A stretch of DNA of 64,000 bases, taken from assembly GCA_036496585.1 (NCBI GenBank), contig DASXLB010000042.1, forward strand, positions 220,025-284,024. The letters run 5' to 3'. The notes under the pieces are model-generated. The model was given only the letters and a program-made list of their open reading frames with translations, was not told where the DNA came from and made no database searches. Source of the DNA: Vicinamibacterales bacterium (GTDB taxonomy: Bacteria > Acidobacteriota > Vicinamibacteria > Vicinamibacterales > 2-12-FULL-66-21). This document shows, one piece after another, positions 51,541 through 61,500 of the stretch. Both the position numbers and the translations under genes were made by a program. Each line of letters starts with the position of its first letter. Positions within the stretch are counted from its first letter, which is position 1.

Positions 51541-53247
51541 ATGAACATCCTCGGGATCTGGGACGGCCACGATGCCGGCGCGGCGCTGCTCGTCGACGGG
51601 ACGCTCGTCTCCGCGGTCAACGAAGAGCGGTTGACGCGGCGGAAGCTCGAAATCGGCTTCCCGACACGATCGATCGAGGCCTGCCTCGCCTCGGCCAACC
51701 TTGGACCGGAGCGGATCGACGCCGTCGCCGCGTCGACCGCCGACGTGGCGAAGACGATCGGCCGTCTCGCGCCCTGGACCCGCGAACGCTACTATCTCGT
51801 GCGGCGCCGCAAGGCCCGGCCCGGGGTGATCTCGACGCTCACCCGCGACGCCAAGTACGCGCTGACGACGTGGCCGCCCAATCGGATGACGCGCGCCTGG
51901 AGCCGATCCCTTCTGCAGGGCACGCTCCGGCGCGCGGGATTGACGCGCGCGGCGGTGCACGTCTTCGATCATCACGACTGCCACGCAATCGCCGCCGCCT
52001 GCGCGAGCGGCTTCGACGCCTGCGCCGTGGTCACCATCGACGGCGTCGGCGACGGACTGTCGGCGACGACCAGCACGTTCCAGGGCGGCAGGCTCACCCG
52101 TGTGTCGGCGACCCCGGCCACCCATTCGCTGGGCGTCTTCTTCGAGCACGTCACCACGCTCCTGAACATGCGCGAGCTCGAGGACGAAGGGAAAGTGATG
52201 GCGCTCGCCGACTATGCGCCGGCGGTGTCCGATGCGGACAACCCTCTGCTCGATCTGCTGCGCGTCGAGGACGGACGGATCGTCATGGCCCGCACCGGTG
52301 CCAGCCTGAGGCGCCGCCTTGCCGCACTGCACTGGCGGGTGCCCAACGAGCAGTTCGCCCGCATGGCGCAGCGCGCGGTCGAAAAGACCACCGTCGCGCT
52401 GGTGCAGGACGCGGTCGCTCGCACCGGGCAGCGGCGCGTCGCCGTCGCGGGCGGCGTCGCGTCCAACATCAAGGCGACGCGCCAGGCACGGCTGCTCGAC
52501 GCCGTCGACAGCCTCTACGTTTTCCCCCATATGGGCGACGGAGGCCTGGCGCTCGGGGCGGCGCTGTCGATGGCAGGTCGGGCGGGCGCCGCGCCCCGCC
52601 TCGAGCTCGACAGCCTGGCGATCGGCCCCGCGTACCCCGAGGACCGCATGGCCGCGGCGCTTGCCGCGCGCGGCCTGAGCCCGTCTCGCGCCGAGGTGAC
52701 TGAGGCCGCGGCCGACCTCCTCGAGCGAGGCGCGGTGGTCATGTGGTTTCAGGGCGGGATGGAGTACGGCCCGCGGGCGCTCGGCCATCGCAGCGTGCTG
52801 GCGAGAGCCGACCGTCCTCAGCTTCGCGATCGCCTGAACCTCGTGCTCAAGCGACGCGTCTGGTATCAGCCCTTCTGCCCCAGCATGCTGGTGTCCGAAG
52901 CGCGGCGGGTGCTCGAGGACTGGGATGACGCGCCGCCACTCAACCGGCACATGACAATGGCGCATACGGTCAAGCCTGGATGCCGGGCGGATCTCGGTGC
53001 GGTGATCGGTATCGACGGCACGTGCCGACCGCAGCTCGTCGACGACGAGGCGGATGGGCCGTTCGCGGCGCTGCTGCGCGCGATCCGCAGGCGGACCGGC
53101 CGCGGCATCCTCCTCAACACGAGTTTCAACATCCATGGCGAGCCGCTCGTCTGCACGCCTGAGGATGCCGTGGATGTGTATCTTCGGGCGGGCGCCGACG
53201 CCCTCGCGCTCGGTCCTTTTCTCGTGACCAGCCGTGCCGGGGAGTGA
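51541..53247 (+). CDS. NodU/CmcH-family carbamoyltransferase
   Basis: A 568-residue enzyme that makes carbamoyl-adenylate from carbamoyl phosphate and ATP and transfers the carbamoyl group to a hydroxyl. The N-terminal Kae1-like domain starts MNILGIWDGHDAGAALLVDG. Metal-binding His residues lie in FDHHDCHAIAAAC, and the central motif TIDGVGDGLS is present. The C-terminal YrdC-like domain has GGMEYGPRALGHRSVLA and LNTSFNIHGEP. In NodU it carbamoylates a sugar of a Nod factor; the downstream GT-C gene supports a glycan substrate here. Confidence 0.92.
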   Translation: MNILGIWDGHDAGAALLVDGTLVSAVNEERLTRRKLEIGFPTRSIEACLASANLGPERIDAVAASTADVAKTIGRLAPWTRERYYLVRRRKARPGVISTLTRDAKYALTTWPPNRMTRAWSRSLLQGTLRRAGLTRAAVHVFDHHDCHAIAAACASGFDACAVVTIDGVGDGLSATTSTFQGGRLTRVSATPATHSLGVFFEHVTTLLNMRELEDEGKVMALADYAPAVSDADNPLLDLLRVEDGRIVMARTGASLRRRLAALHWRVPNEQFARMAQRAVEKTTVALVQDAVARTGQRRVAVAGGVASNIKATRQARLLDAVDSLYVFPHMGDGGLALGAALSMAGRAGAAPRLELDSLAIGPAYPEDRMAAALAARGLSPSRAEVTEAAADLLERGAVVMWFQGGMEYGPRALGHRSVLARADRPQLRDRLNLVLKRRVWYQPFCPSMLVSEARRVLEDWDDAPPLNRHMTMAHTVKPGCRADLGAVIGIDGTCRPQLVDDEADGPFAALLRAIRRRTGRGILLNTSFNIHGEPLVCTPEDAVDVYLRAGADALALGPFLVTSRAGE

Positions 53248-54946
53248 GCGTGGCCTGCCCTGGACGCTGCCGGCCGCCGTGGCCGCGACGGTCGCCGCGG
53301 CGATGATCTGGATCGCCACGATCCCCGCCGATCGGCTGCGCGAGGTGCTGGAGGCGACCCAGTTCTGGATGCTCGATGCCCTGCTGGCGCTCGTCGGCGT
53401 CGCGTCGCTCGCGACCCTGCGCCAGCTGTTCGGACACCTCGAGCTGCGCCGGGCCGACAAATGGGCTGCGGCGGGCGCGGCAACGCTCGCGATCGGACTG
53501 GCGCTGGGCGTTGCGCCGGCGACCAACCGCATCTACTACGACGAGCAAATTTACGAATCCGTCGCGCAGAATCTCACCGACCTGCATCGCGCGCAGATGT
53601 GCAACCAGGGCACGGTCGAGTACCAGCGGCTGCAATGCGAGCGCAGTGAATACAACAAGGAGCCGTACGGCTACCCGCACTTGTTGAGCGTGGTCTACCG
53701 GCTGTTCGGCGTCTCGAGCCGGTCGCCGCATGTCCTCAACGGTCTGGTCCATGGGGCGACCACCTGGGTCGTCTTCATGGTGACGCTGGTTTTCTTCCGC
53801 GATCCGCGGGCAGCCGGGTTCGCGGCACTCGCTGCGGCGATCATTCCTGAGCAAGTGCTCTGGTCGCATACCGCGGCCAGCGAACCGGCCAGCGCGCTGG
53901 CGGCAGGATGGGTGCTTCTCGCAGCCGGCGCATACGTCAGGCTCCGTTCGACTGCCAGTCTGGTCATGGTCGCGGCGGCCGGCGCCTACGCCATGACCTA
54001 CCGGCCGGAAATGCCGGTGCTCGCGCTGCCCGTGGCCGCCGCCATCGTGTTGATGGCCTCGCGCGAATTGAAAACCGGACGACTCTGGCTGGCGGCCGCC
54101 GGCGCCGTGGCCCTCTCGATCGTCTCGCTGGCGCACCTGGCGTCGGTCCGCCACGAGGGGTGGGGCACGCAAGGCCCGCGCCTGGCGCTGATGTTCCTTG
54201 GACCAAACCTGCGCATCAACGGCTGGTTCTATCTGTGGGACGCCCGCTTCCCCGTGGCGCTGACCGCGTTGGCGGTGTTCGGCGCGTGGCTTCGCCGTTC
54301 GCGCGCCGTCGGCGTCATGCTGCTCTGGCTCCTGGCGTTCGCCGGCATCTATGTGCTGTTCTATGCCGGGAGCTACGACTACGGCGCCGACATCCGCTAT
54401 TCGCTGCTGACCTACGCACCGATCGCCGTGCTCGCCGGCCTTGGCGCCGCGACACTCTCGAGGACGCTCGACGCGCGGCCGCTCACGGCCGGCCGCGGTG
54501 TCTCGATCGTCGTGGCGGCGCTGACGCTGCAGGCGACGTGGTACCTGCCGCTGATGCGAGCCGTCGGAGAGGAGGCATGGGCGGCGCGGGCCGACGTCGC
54601 GTTCGCCGAAGCGACGGCGAAGACGCTGCCGCGCAACGCGCTGGTGCTGACGCACAATCCGGGCATGTTCCACGTCTGGGGGATCAGCGCCGCGCAGCTG
54701 TCGATTGCCGCCGACCAGCCCGAATACGTCCGGAGGGACCTCAATCGGCGCTACGCCGGCGGCGTCTACATCCACTGGAATTTCTGGTGCAACGTCTCGG
54801 ATCCGGTGCAGAACGCGTTCTGCACCCATGTCCTCTCGTCGTTCCGCACCACGCGCATCGCCGAGTTCCGCGAACGCGACTACCGCTACGCCTTCTATCG
54901 CATCGCCATGCCGGACGGCGATCCGGCGCCGGCCGGTGTCAGATGA
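53234..54946 (+). CDS. Membrane GT-C (GT39/ArnT-like) glycosyltransferase
   Basis: A 570-residue polytopic protein with about eleven hydrophobic segments. The first large extracytoplasmic loop contains NRIYYDEQIYESVAQNL, whose acidic pair matches the conserved Asp/Glu of the ArnT/PMT superfamily. The C-terminal domain is periplasmic and rich in aromatic residues. The enzyme should transfer a sugar from a polyprenyl phosphate to a lipid or protein in the periplasm. Its GTG start overlaps the carbamoyltransferase end by 14 bases, so the two are coupled. Confidence 0.75.
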   Translation: MPGSERGLPWTLPAAVAATVAAAMIWIATIPADRLREVLEATQFWMLDALLALVGVASLATLRQLFGHLELRRADKWAAAGAATLAIGLALGVAPATNRIYYDEQIYESVAQNLTDLHRAQMCNQGTVEYQRLQCERSEYNKEPYGYPHLLSVVYRLFGVSSRSPHVLNGLVHGATTWVVFMVTLVFFRDPRAAGFAALAAAIIPEQVLWSHTAASEPASALAAGWVLLAAGAYVRLRSTASLVMVAAAGAYAMTYRPEMPVLALPVAAAIVLMASRELKTGRLWLAAAGAVALSIVSLAHLASVRHEGWGTQGPRLALMFLGPNLRINGWFYLWDARFPVALTALAVFGAWLRRSRAVGVMLLWLLAFAGIYVLFYAGSYDYGADIRYSLLTYAPIAVLAGLGAATLSRTLDARPLTAGRGVSIVVAALTLQATWYLPLMRAVGEEAWAARADVAFAEATAKTLPRNALVLTHNPGMFHVWGISAAQLSIAADQPEYVRRDLNRRYAGGVYIHWNFWCNVSDPVQNAFCTHVLSSFRTTRIAEFRERDYRYAFYRIAMPDGDPAPAGVR

Positions 54947-54954
54947 GGGGTTGC

Positions 54955-54960
54955 TATAAT
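54955..54960 (+). promoter_or_regulatory. Extended -10 promoter element
   Basis: TTGCTATAAT gives TGC followed by a perfect TATAAT, the extended -10 form. No good -35 is visible, as usual for this class. The predicted start of transcription falls at about 54967, only about eight bases before the ATG at 54975, so the mRNA would be almost leaderless and without a Shine-Dalgarno site. Confidence 0.6.
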
Positions 54961-54974
54961 TCGCGCAGATCGCG

Positions 54975-56324
54975 ATGACCTGCCGCTTCCTGCGTCTCCT
55001 GGCCGCGCTCGCGTGGTTGTGCCTTGGCGCCGGAGTGCCGAGCGCCGAGGCGCAGTGGTACAAGACCTACGAGGCGGGCGTCAAGGCGGTCAAGGATCAG
55101 AACTGGGCCGAGGCGGAAAAGAAGCTCGCGCAATCCGTCGAGGAAGCGCGCAAGGACGGACGATCTCCCGGGGCGAGCGTGCTGTGGTACAGCCAGATCC
55201 GCAAGCCGTTCGTTCCTGATTTGTACCTGGCGATCGTCTACGCCCATACCAACAAGCCTGCCGAAGCGAACGCCGCACTGGAACGAGCGGCGCGGCTGCT
55301 GAAGGCGAACGATCCCGAGTTCGTCAGCGCGCGCAGCCGCGTCGATGCCGCCTTGAGCAGCGCGGCGGCGAATGCCGCCAACACGGGCGCGCCTCCCGCG
55401 ATTGATCCACCCAAGAGCAATCCGTCCACGACCGGCACTGGACCGCCGGGCCGCGGCGATGAGAGCGCGGCGCGCCGGACGCAGTTCGATCAGGACATGC
55501 AACAGGCCCGGGAGGAGCTCGCGGCAAAGCGGTTCGACACGGCCGCCAGCGCTGCCGCCCGCGCGCGGAGCTTGAACGTGAACGCCGCGCCGGTCGACGA
55601 TCTGGTGAAGCGGATTGAGTTCGAGCGGCTGTTCACTTCGGCCGAAACTGCGCTCCAGGCCAGACAGTTCGATGCCGCGATCCTGTCGGCTGGAAAGGCA
55701 CGCACCGCCGGACTGGAGCCGGCGCGCGCCGATGCGCTGATGCGTCGCATCGAACGCGATCGCGCGCTCGCGCAGGCGCAGACGGAACTCGACAGCCGGC
55801 GCTTCGCCGCTGCCCGCACGGCTGCCGGCGAGGCCAGCCGGCTCGGGGCGGATGCCGGCGCGGTGCGGAACCTGCAGTCGCAAATCGATCGCGGCCAGGC
55901 GGAGGACGCCGTGCGGCAGTCGCTTTCGGCCGGCGATGCGAAGACTGCCGCGGGCGCGATCGCCGCGTTACGCACGCTCGATCCGCGCAACGCGCAGCTC
56001 GCGGCGTTCGATTTATCGCTGGTCGCGCTGACGACCGGCGATGCGCAGCGGCTGGCGCTGCTGGCGTTCTATCAGGGGAATTACAAGGAGACGATACGGC
56101 TGCTGACGCCGCTCGACGCGGGCGCCCGTGCGCCGGCGCGCGTGCATTTCTATCTTGCCTGCAGCGAGGCTGCGCTCGCGCTGCTCGGACCGCCTGCCGA
56201 AGCGAGCGCCCGTATTCGAGCGGCGCGCCTGCGATATCAGCGGACCGCTGGACACAACGAACTGACGCAGGATCGCCGTTTCATCGCGCCAAAGATCCTG
56301 CGCGCCCTCGAGACCGGTGGGTAG
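54975..56324 (+). CDS. Exported TPR-like helical repeat protein
   Basis: A 449-residue secreted or periplasmic protein. A signal peptide (LLAALAWLCLGAGVPSAEAQ) precedes helical repeats of about 35-45 residues rich in Ala, Arg and Leu, of the form A-x-x-x-L-x-x-x-x-F-x-x-A. A Pro/Gly/Thr-rich linker lies at about residues 135-160. The repeats resemble TPR or coiled-coil scaffolds but score poorly by eye against the TPR consensus. It ends eight bases from the convergent FadL-like gene. Similar helical repeats occur in the large kinase 2 kb away. Function unknown. Confidence 0.65.
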   Translation: MTCRFLRLLAALAWLCLGAGVPSAEAQWYKTYEAGVKAVKDQNWAEAEKKLAQSVEEARKDGRSPGASVLWYSQIRKPFVPDLYLAIVYAHTNKPAEANAALERAARLLKANDPEFVSARSRVDAALSSAAANAANTGAPPAIDPPKSNPSTTGTGPPGRGDESAARRTQFDQDMQQAREELAAKRFDTAASAAARARSLNVNAAPVDDLVKRIEFERLFTSAETALQARQFDAAILSAGKARTAGLEPARADALMRRIERDRALAQAQTELDSRRFAAARTAAGEASRLGADAGAVRNLQSQIDRGQAEDAVRQSLSAGDAKTAAGAIAALRTLDPRNAQLAAFDLSLVALTTGDAQRLALLAFYQGNYKETIRLLTPLDAGARAPARVHFYLACSEAALALLGPPAEASARIRAARLRYQRTAGHNELTQDRRFIAPKILRALETGG

Positions 56325-56332
56325 TGCCGCGG

Positions 56333-57670
56333 CTACTTGCCGAAGCGCGCGACAACTGAGGCGGAGAAATAACGGCGTTGCGATGACATGTCCGTGCCGA
56401 TGTTGAACTCGAACTGGTCCGACAGGGGCATGCCAAATCCGGCGCAGTAGTGCACGAGGCTCTTGCCGCCGGGTAGCGTTGCCTTCAGCCGTACGTCGAT
56501 CTGGCTGTTCGAGCCGTCCGACAAATACGTCACCGCGTGATCCGGATCGTACCAGACCCCGAAACGAATTCCCGGATGATGCGCAACCTTCGTCAGGACA
56601 TATTCCGCGCCGGCGTGCACTTCATTCGCATCCTCGATGCTGAGCTGATCCTGCGTGCCGGTGGAGATGGCCTGAAAGTCGATAAAGTCCTGCTTGACGC
56701 GTGAATACTGGATGCGGTCGTAATCGACACTGAACGACCAGTCGTCGCGCGGCTGGACGCGTATGCCGGCGCCGAAGACATTCGGCGATCGAAAATCTCC
56801 CGTACGCGTCAGCGTCGGCCGATCGGGAACGACGTCGGTCTGGGTGAAGGCGAGCGAGACGCCCTGGCGGAAAACCGCACCGACATGCACCTTGGGGGCA
56901 ACCATCCAGAGCAGCCCGGCGTTGACTCCGGCCTGAGTCGAGCTGCCGGTCTGCGACGCGGTCGAACCGACGCTGCTGTGATCGACCGGGCCGAAGACGT
57001 TGCCGACAAATCCATATCTCGCGAAGTTGGACGTCAGGTCGAGGTGATAGATCGAGACGCCCGCACCCACCGAAAGGGCGCTGTTGATGCGATACGCGAC
57101 GGTCCCTCCGTAATTCTCAATCTGAAGGTCGCGCGTGCCTTCGAGCGCGTTGTCACGCGCGGCGTTCGTCGGGTTGCCGGCAAAAATCACCTGCTCGAAG
57201 GCGCCGGCGGACGCGAATGAATTTTCCTGGTTCAGCAGCTCGTGCCGATAGCCCGCCAGCCGCCATCGGCCAGCCGGATACACAAACGACAAGTAGTAAG
57301 GCAAGGATGCCGAGTCGATGCTGTCCACATACAGGGGGCCGGCGATCGTGTCGGCGCCGATGTTGGTGACGGTTCCGGAGATACGCCCGCCCGCCAGGTA
57401 CGGCGTTTCGAGACGCCGGTAGCGAAGCTCGGCCGAGAACTCCGGCTTGATCAAGGAGGTCAGACCCGCGGGGTTGGTGAATGCCGCCGTCGCATCGTCG
57501 GCAACCGCGACGAAGGCGCTTCCGAGCCCCAAGCTGCGCGCACCGGGATCGAGAAAGTCGAACTGCAAGGGAATCTGTGCGGTCGATTGTGCGTTCGCAG
57601 GCGCGGCGCCAAGGGCAAACAGCATCAACGCAACGACGCAGGTTGGCAGGGCCCGATCGAGATGTCTCAT
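56333..57670 (-). CDS. FadL/TodX-like outer-membrane channel
   Basis: A 445-residue outer-membrane protein. A signal peptide (VVALMLFALGAAPANAQ) is followed by a segment that resembles the FadL N-terminus: GARSLGLGSAFVAVADDATAAFTNPAGLTSL, with the conserved N-P-A-G motif. The remainder is a 14-strand barrel pattern ending in a C-terminal aromatic strand (FSASVVARFGK). It would take up hydrophobic compounds. It is transcribed 28 bases after the Ser/Thr-rich lipoprotein gene. Confidence 0.82.
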   Translation of the reverse strand: MRHLDRALPTCVVALMLFALGAAPANAQSTAQIPLQFDFLDPGARSLGLGSAFVAVADDATAAFTNPAGLTSLIKPEFSAELRYRRLETPYLAGGRISGTVTNIGADTIAGPLYVDSIDSASLPYYLSFVYPAGRWRLAGYRHELLNQENSFASAGAFEQVIFAGNPTNAARDNALEGTRDLQIENYGGTVAYRINSALSVGAGVSIYHLDLTSNFARYGFVGNVFGPVDHSSVGSTASQTGSSTQAGVNAGLLWMVAPKVHVGAVFRQGVSLAFTQTDVVPDRPTLTRTGDFRSPNVFGAGIRVQPRDDWSFSVDYDRIQYSRVKQDFIDFQAISTGTQDQLSIEDANEVHAGAEYVLTKVAHHPGIRFGVWYDPDHAVTYLSDGSNSQIDVRLKATLPGGKSLVHYCAGFGMPLSDQFEFNIGTDMSSQRRYFSASVVARFGK

Positions 57671-57698
57671 GCTCGTGTTCGCGCGGGCTGCGCGATTG

Positions 57699-58397
57699 TC
57701 AACAGCCCGTGTCCTTCTTGAATGTGACGAGTTTGGAAGTCACCGCGCTGCTCGTCGACGAGAAAACGGTTAGCTCGACCGGCGGGGAAACGGTGCCGTT
57801 TACAAACGTGCCGCAGGTCAGCGACGGATTGGAGATGGTGGCGGACGAGGACTGGAAATCGGGTGAACCGCCAGTGCGGTTGACCCGGAACTCGTAACGG
57901 ATGATCGAGCCTGTCGATGCGGAGGCGTCGAACGTGCACTGGAGTTTTTGACCGCCCGCGCTCGCGTCGATCTGACAGGGCGACCCGTTCGTGCCGGGGG
58001 TTACCACGAACGACGCCGCCAGCACCGGGACCGACGTCGTTGACGTCGAAGTCGTCGACGATGTGCTCGTCGAGGATGTCGTCGTCGACGAACTCGTCGT
58101 CGTCGGAGTCGAAGTCGAGGTCGTCGTCGAGCCCGTCGAGGTTGTCGTCGTGGACGAGCCGGTCGAAGTTGTCGTCGTGGAGGTGCCGGTTGACGTGGTG
58201 GTCGACGAACCGGTCGACGTCGTGGTCGTGCTCGGCGAACTGCTGGTCGTCGAAGACGTGGTGGCTGCGGATGTCGTCGAGGTCGTCGCCGCGGAGGTGG
58301 TCGTGGAGGTCGATGGCTGCGACGGGCCGCTGCAGCTCGCTCCGGCGAGCAGGACCAGCAGCGCGACACCGGCGGCCATTCCCCTCTTCTGGAACAC
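57699..58397 (-). CDS. Lipoprotein with long Ser/Thr-rich region
   Basis: A 232-residue lipoprotein. The lipobox is LAGASC with Cys at about residue 22. Residues 28-120 are almost only Ser, Thr and Pro/Gly (units such as TTSTGSSTTT), a flexible spacer likely to be glycosylated. The last 100 residues are a beta-sandwich-like domain with a Cys pair (SPCQIDASAGGQKLQC) and a PKD-like segment (FDASASTGSIIRYEFRVN). At the DNA level the repeat keeps several frames open, but only this frame gives a signal sequence. It lies upstream of the FadL-like gene and is divergent from the kinase. Confidence 0.72.
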   Translation of the reverse strand: MFQKRGMAAGVALLVLLAGASCSGPSQPSTSTTTSAATTSTTSAATTSSTTSSSPSTTTTSTGSSTTTSTGTSTTTTSTGSSTTTTSTGSTTTSTSTPTTTSSSTTTSSTSTSSTTSTSTTSVPVLAASFVVTPGTNGSPCQIDASAGGQKLQCTFDASASTGSIIRYEFRVNRTGGSPDFQSSSATISNPSLTCGTFVNGTVSPPVELTVFSSTSSAVTSKLVTFKKDTGC

Positions 58398-58463
58398 GGG
58401 CCTCGACTATACGGGAAGGGTTCACCCGAGGCAAGCCGGCGGAACCTCCGTTCCGAGCGCCGG

Positions 58464-58469
58464 TATAAT
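58464..58469 (+). promoter_or_regulatory. -10 promoter element before the kinase gene
   Basis: A perfect TATAAT lies 40 bases upstream of the GTG start of the large kinase gene. The region 17-18 bases upstream (GGAACCTCC) is a poor -35. It is the only AT-rich hexamer in the 111-base divergent space. Confidence 0.45.
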
Positions 58470-58508
58470 CGCCCCAGACGCCGGCCCGACGAGCCCTGAC
58501 GCGCCACC

Positions 58509-61500
58509 GTGCAGATTTCCGACCCGTTTGCCAACCGCTATAGCAACCTACGCCTCATCGGCCGCGGCGGCTTCGGGTCCGTGTATCGGGCGTGGGATGC
58601 GGAGCTCGAAATCGACGTCGCGGTCAAGATCCTGAAACCCGAGCTGGCCGAGGATCCCGACTGGCGCCGCCGCTTCCGCCAGGAAGCGACCGCCGCCAGC
58701 AGACTGAACAGCCACCGCAACATCACGATCATTCTCGACCGCAGCGAATTCGAGGGTCAGCCTTTCATCGTCATGGAGTTCGTCGAGGGAGAGACCCTCG
58801 CGAGGATGATCGAGCGGGGCGCGCCGCTGTCAGACAGCGAACGGCTGAAGCTCCTCGAGCAGCTGTGCTCCGGGCTCAATTTCGCGCACAAGAAGGACAT
58901 CGTCCACCGCGACATCAAGCCCGTGAACCTGATGGTTCGTGAGGACCAGGACGCCTACGAGGCGCGCACGCTGAAGATTCTCGACTTCGGCATCGCCAAG
59001 GTGCTCAACAGCAGCCAGACCGCCACCGGATCGTTCGCGTTCACGCCGAGCTACGTGTCGCCAGAGCAGGTGCTCGGACAGGACGTGGACAAGCGCAGCG
59101 ACATGTTCGCAGTCGGCGCCGTCGCCTACGAGCTGATGACGCTGCACAAGGCGTTTCCGATCGCCGGCGGGGATCCGTTCAAGATCATGGCGGAAGTACA
59201 GCGCCGGATCGTGGAGCAGCCGCACCCGCCGCTCTCGAACTGGCGGCCCGATCTCAACCCCGATCTGGGCCGGATCATCGATCGGGCGCTCGCCAAGGCC
59301 CCTGCCGACCGCTACGCCGATCTCGGCGAAATGGCCGCGCGGCTGCGCAAGGTCCGCGAGCGGATGGAGGAAGCCTCCGAAGAGTCGGGATCCGAGACGA
59401 CGATCATCCTCAGCACCGCAACGCAGGACGCGATGATGAACGCGCGCCACTTCGCCGACGCGGGTGACTTCACGGCGGCGGTCAGGCGTTTGGAAGAGGC
59501 GAGCGTGACGGCGACGCTGCGCGAGCAGCGCGTCCTCGCCCAGGCGCTCGCGGAGGTCCGGGCCCGCCAGCGTGCCGACCTCGAACAGCGCCAGGCGCAC
59601 AACGAGGAAGCGGCGCGGGCCGCGATTGCGCTGGCTCGATCGTCCTTTCTCGAGGGAGAACGAACCACCGCGATCCGGGTCCTCGCCGATTTCGATCCAC
59701 CGTCGCTCGTCGCGCCGCAGCTCGCGCAACTGAAAGAGGCGGCCGCGCTCGCCGCCGCCGCCCAGCACGAGCTGACCCACGGCGACGCCGCCGCGCGCGA
59801 CGCGGCGCTCGACGCGCTGGATGCGTTCGGCCCGCGCGATCTCGTCGCGGCCATCGCGCAGCGCCTGCGCGCCGACGCGCGCGAGCAGGATGCCACCGCG
59901 GCACGACAGCGCCAGGCGGATGAAGCGGCCAGGCGGGCCAGGCGGATCGTCCTCACCGGCGAACCCGACGCGCGACAGCGCGCCATCGACGAGCTCGCCG
60001 AGTTCACGGTGCCGGATCTGGTCCGCGAAGCGCTCGTCGAACTGCGCGATCTCGATACACGCCAGCGCGAAGCGGAGCGCGAGGCCCGCGAGGCCCGCGA
60101 GGTCAACGACCAGCGCGAGCAGGCGCGCCGCGCCGCCGAGGCCGAGGAGGAGCGCCAGGCCGAGGAAGCGAGGCGGCAGGCAGAGCAGGAAGCACGCCGC
60201 AAGGCCGACGAGGAGGCGAGCGCCCGCGCAGCGGAAGCGGAAGCGGCGCGACGCGAGGCTGAGGCGCACGCGCGACGACTGGCTGCGGAACAACTGGCCG
60301 CAGAACAACGGCTGGCTGCCGAAGAACGACTGGCTGCCGAACAGGAAGCACGCCGACTGGAAGACGAGGCCAGGCGCCGCGAAGCGGAGCGCACCGCCGC
60401 CGCAGAAGCCGAGGCCCGGCGCCGGACCGGGGAGGCTGAACAGGAGGCACGCCGCAAAGCCGATGAGGAGGCCCGCGCCCGCGCAGCGGAAGCGGCGCGA
60501 CGCGAGGCTGAGGCAGAGGCGCAACGACTGGCCGCTGAACAACGGCTGGCCGCCGAAAAACGACTGGCGGCAGAGCAGGAAGCGCGGCGACTGGAGGACG
60601 CGGCCAGCCGCCGTGAATCAGAGCGCGCCGCCGCGGAGGCGCAGCGCCTGATCGACAGCGCGCGGGCATCGTTCATCGAGGGGCGCCGCGGCGAAGCCAT
60701 CGCCATTCTCGACTCGGCACCGGATCCATCCCGCGTCGCGGCGGCGCGCGCGCTCCTGGGATCCGCGGCGTCGGCGGTCGATGCCGCGACGCTGGCGATG
60801 GCCGCAGCGTCGCAGGGACCGCGCGCCGAAGCGCTCGCCGAACTGGATCGATTCGAGGATCGGCCGCTCGTCGCAAACGCCATCACGGCACTGCAGGCAG
60901 AGCACCGGCGCCGCACCGCCGACGAACAGGCCGCCGAGGAGATGGCGCGGGAAGCGGCAGCGAAGCAGGCTGCCGCAGCCGCAGCGCGTGACGCCGAGAA
61001 CGTATTCGCGGCCGGACGGATGGACGCCGCGATCGAGACGCTCGCCGCGCACTCGCGCGCCGACCTGGTCGCCGACGTGCTCGGGCGGTTGCGGGGGCTG
61101 GCGCACGCGGCGGCGGCCGCGGAATCGCGCGTCGGGACCGGTACGGCCGCGGAACGATCGGCGGCGATCGCGGACCTCTCCCAGACCGACGCGCGACTGC
61201 TCGCCGGCTCGATTGCCCGATTGCGCTCACTCGACGCCGCCAGGACCGCCGAGGAAGAGAACCGCGCTCGAGCCGCGCGGGAGCGGCTCGAGCTCGAACG
61301 ACAGGCGACTGCACTCATCGCCCGCGCGCGCGCCGTCTTCGCGGAGGGGGCACCGACGGACGCCATCCGGCTGCTCGACGGCTTCGCCGCCCCCGATCTC
61401 GTCGGCGCCGAGCGGACCGCACTGCAGCAGGCCGCCGCCGCTGTCGCCGCCGCTCGCGATCGTGTCGCGGCGCCGCAGAGCTCGCCGGCGGCACGCGAAG

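Noticed and set aside
57991-58635. A Val/Asp-rich plus-strand frame over the Ser/Thr repeat
   Set aside because: Simple triplet repeats keep all frames open. Only the minus-strand frame has a lipobox and a folded C-terminal domain.
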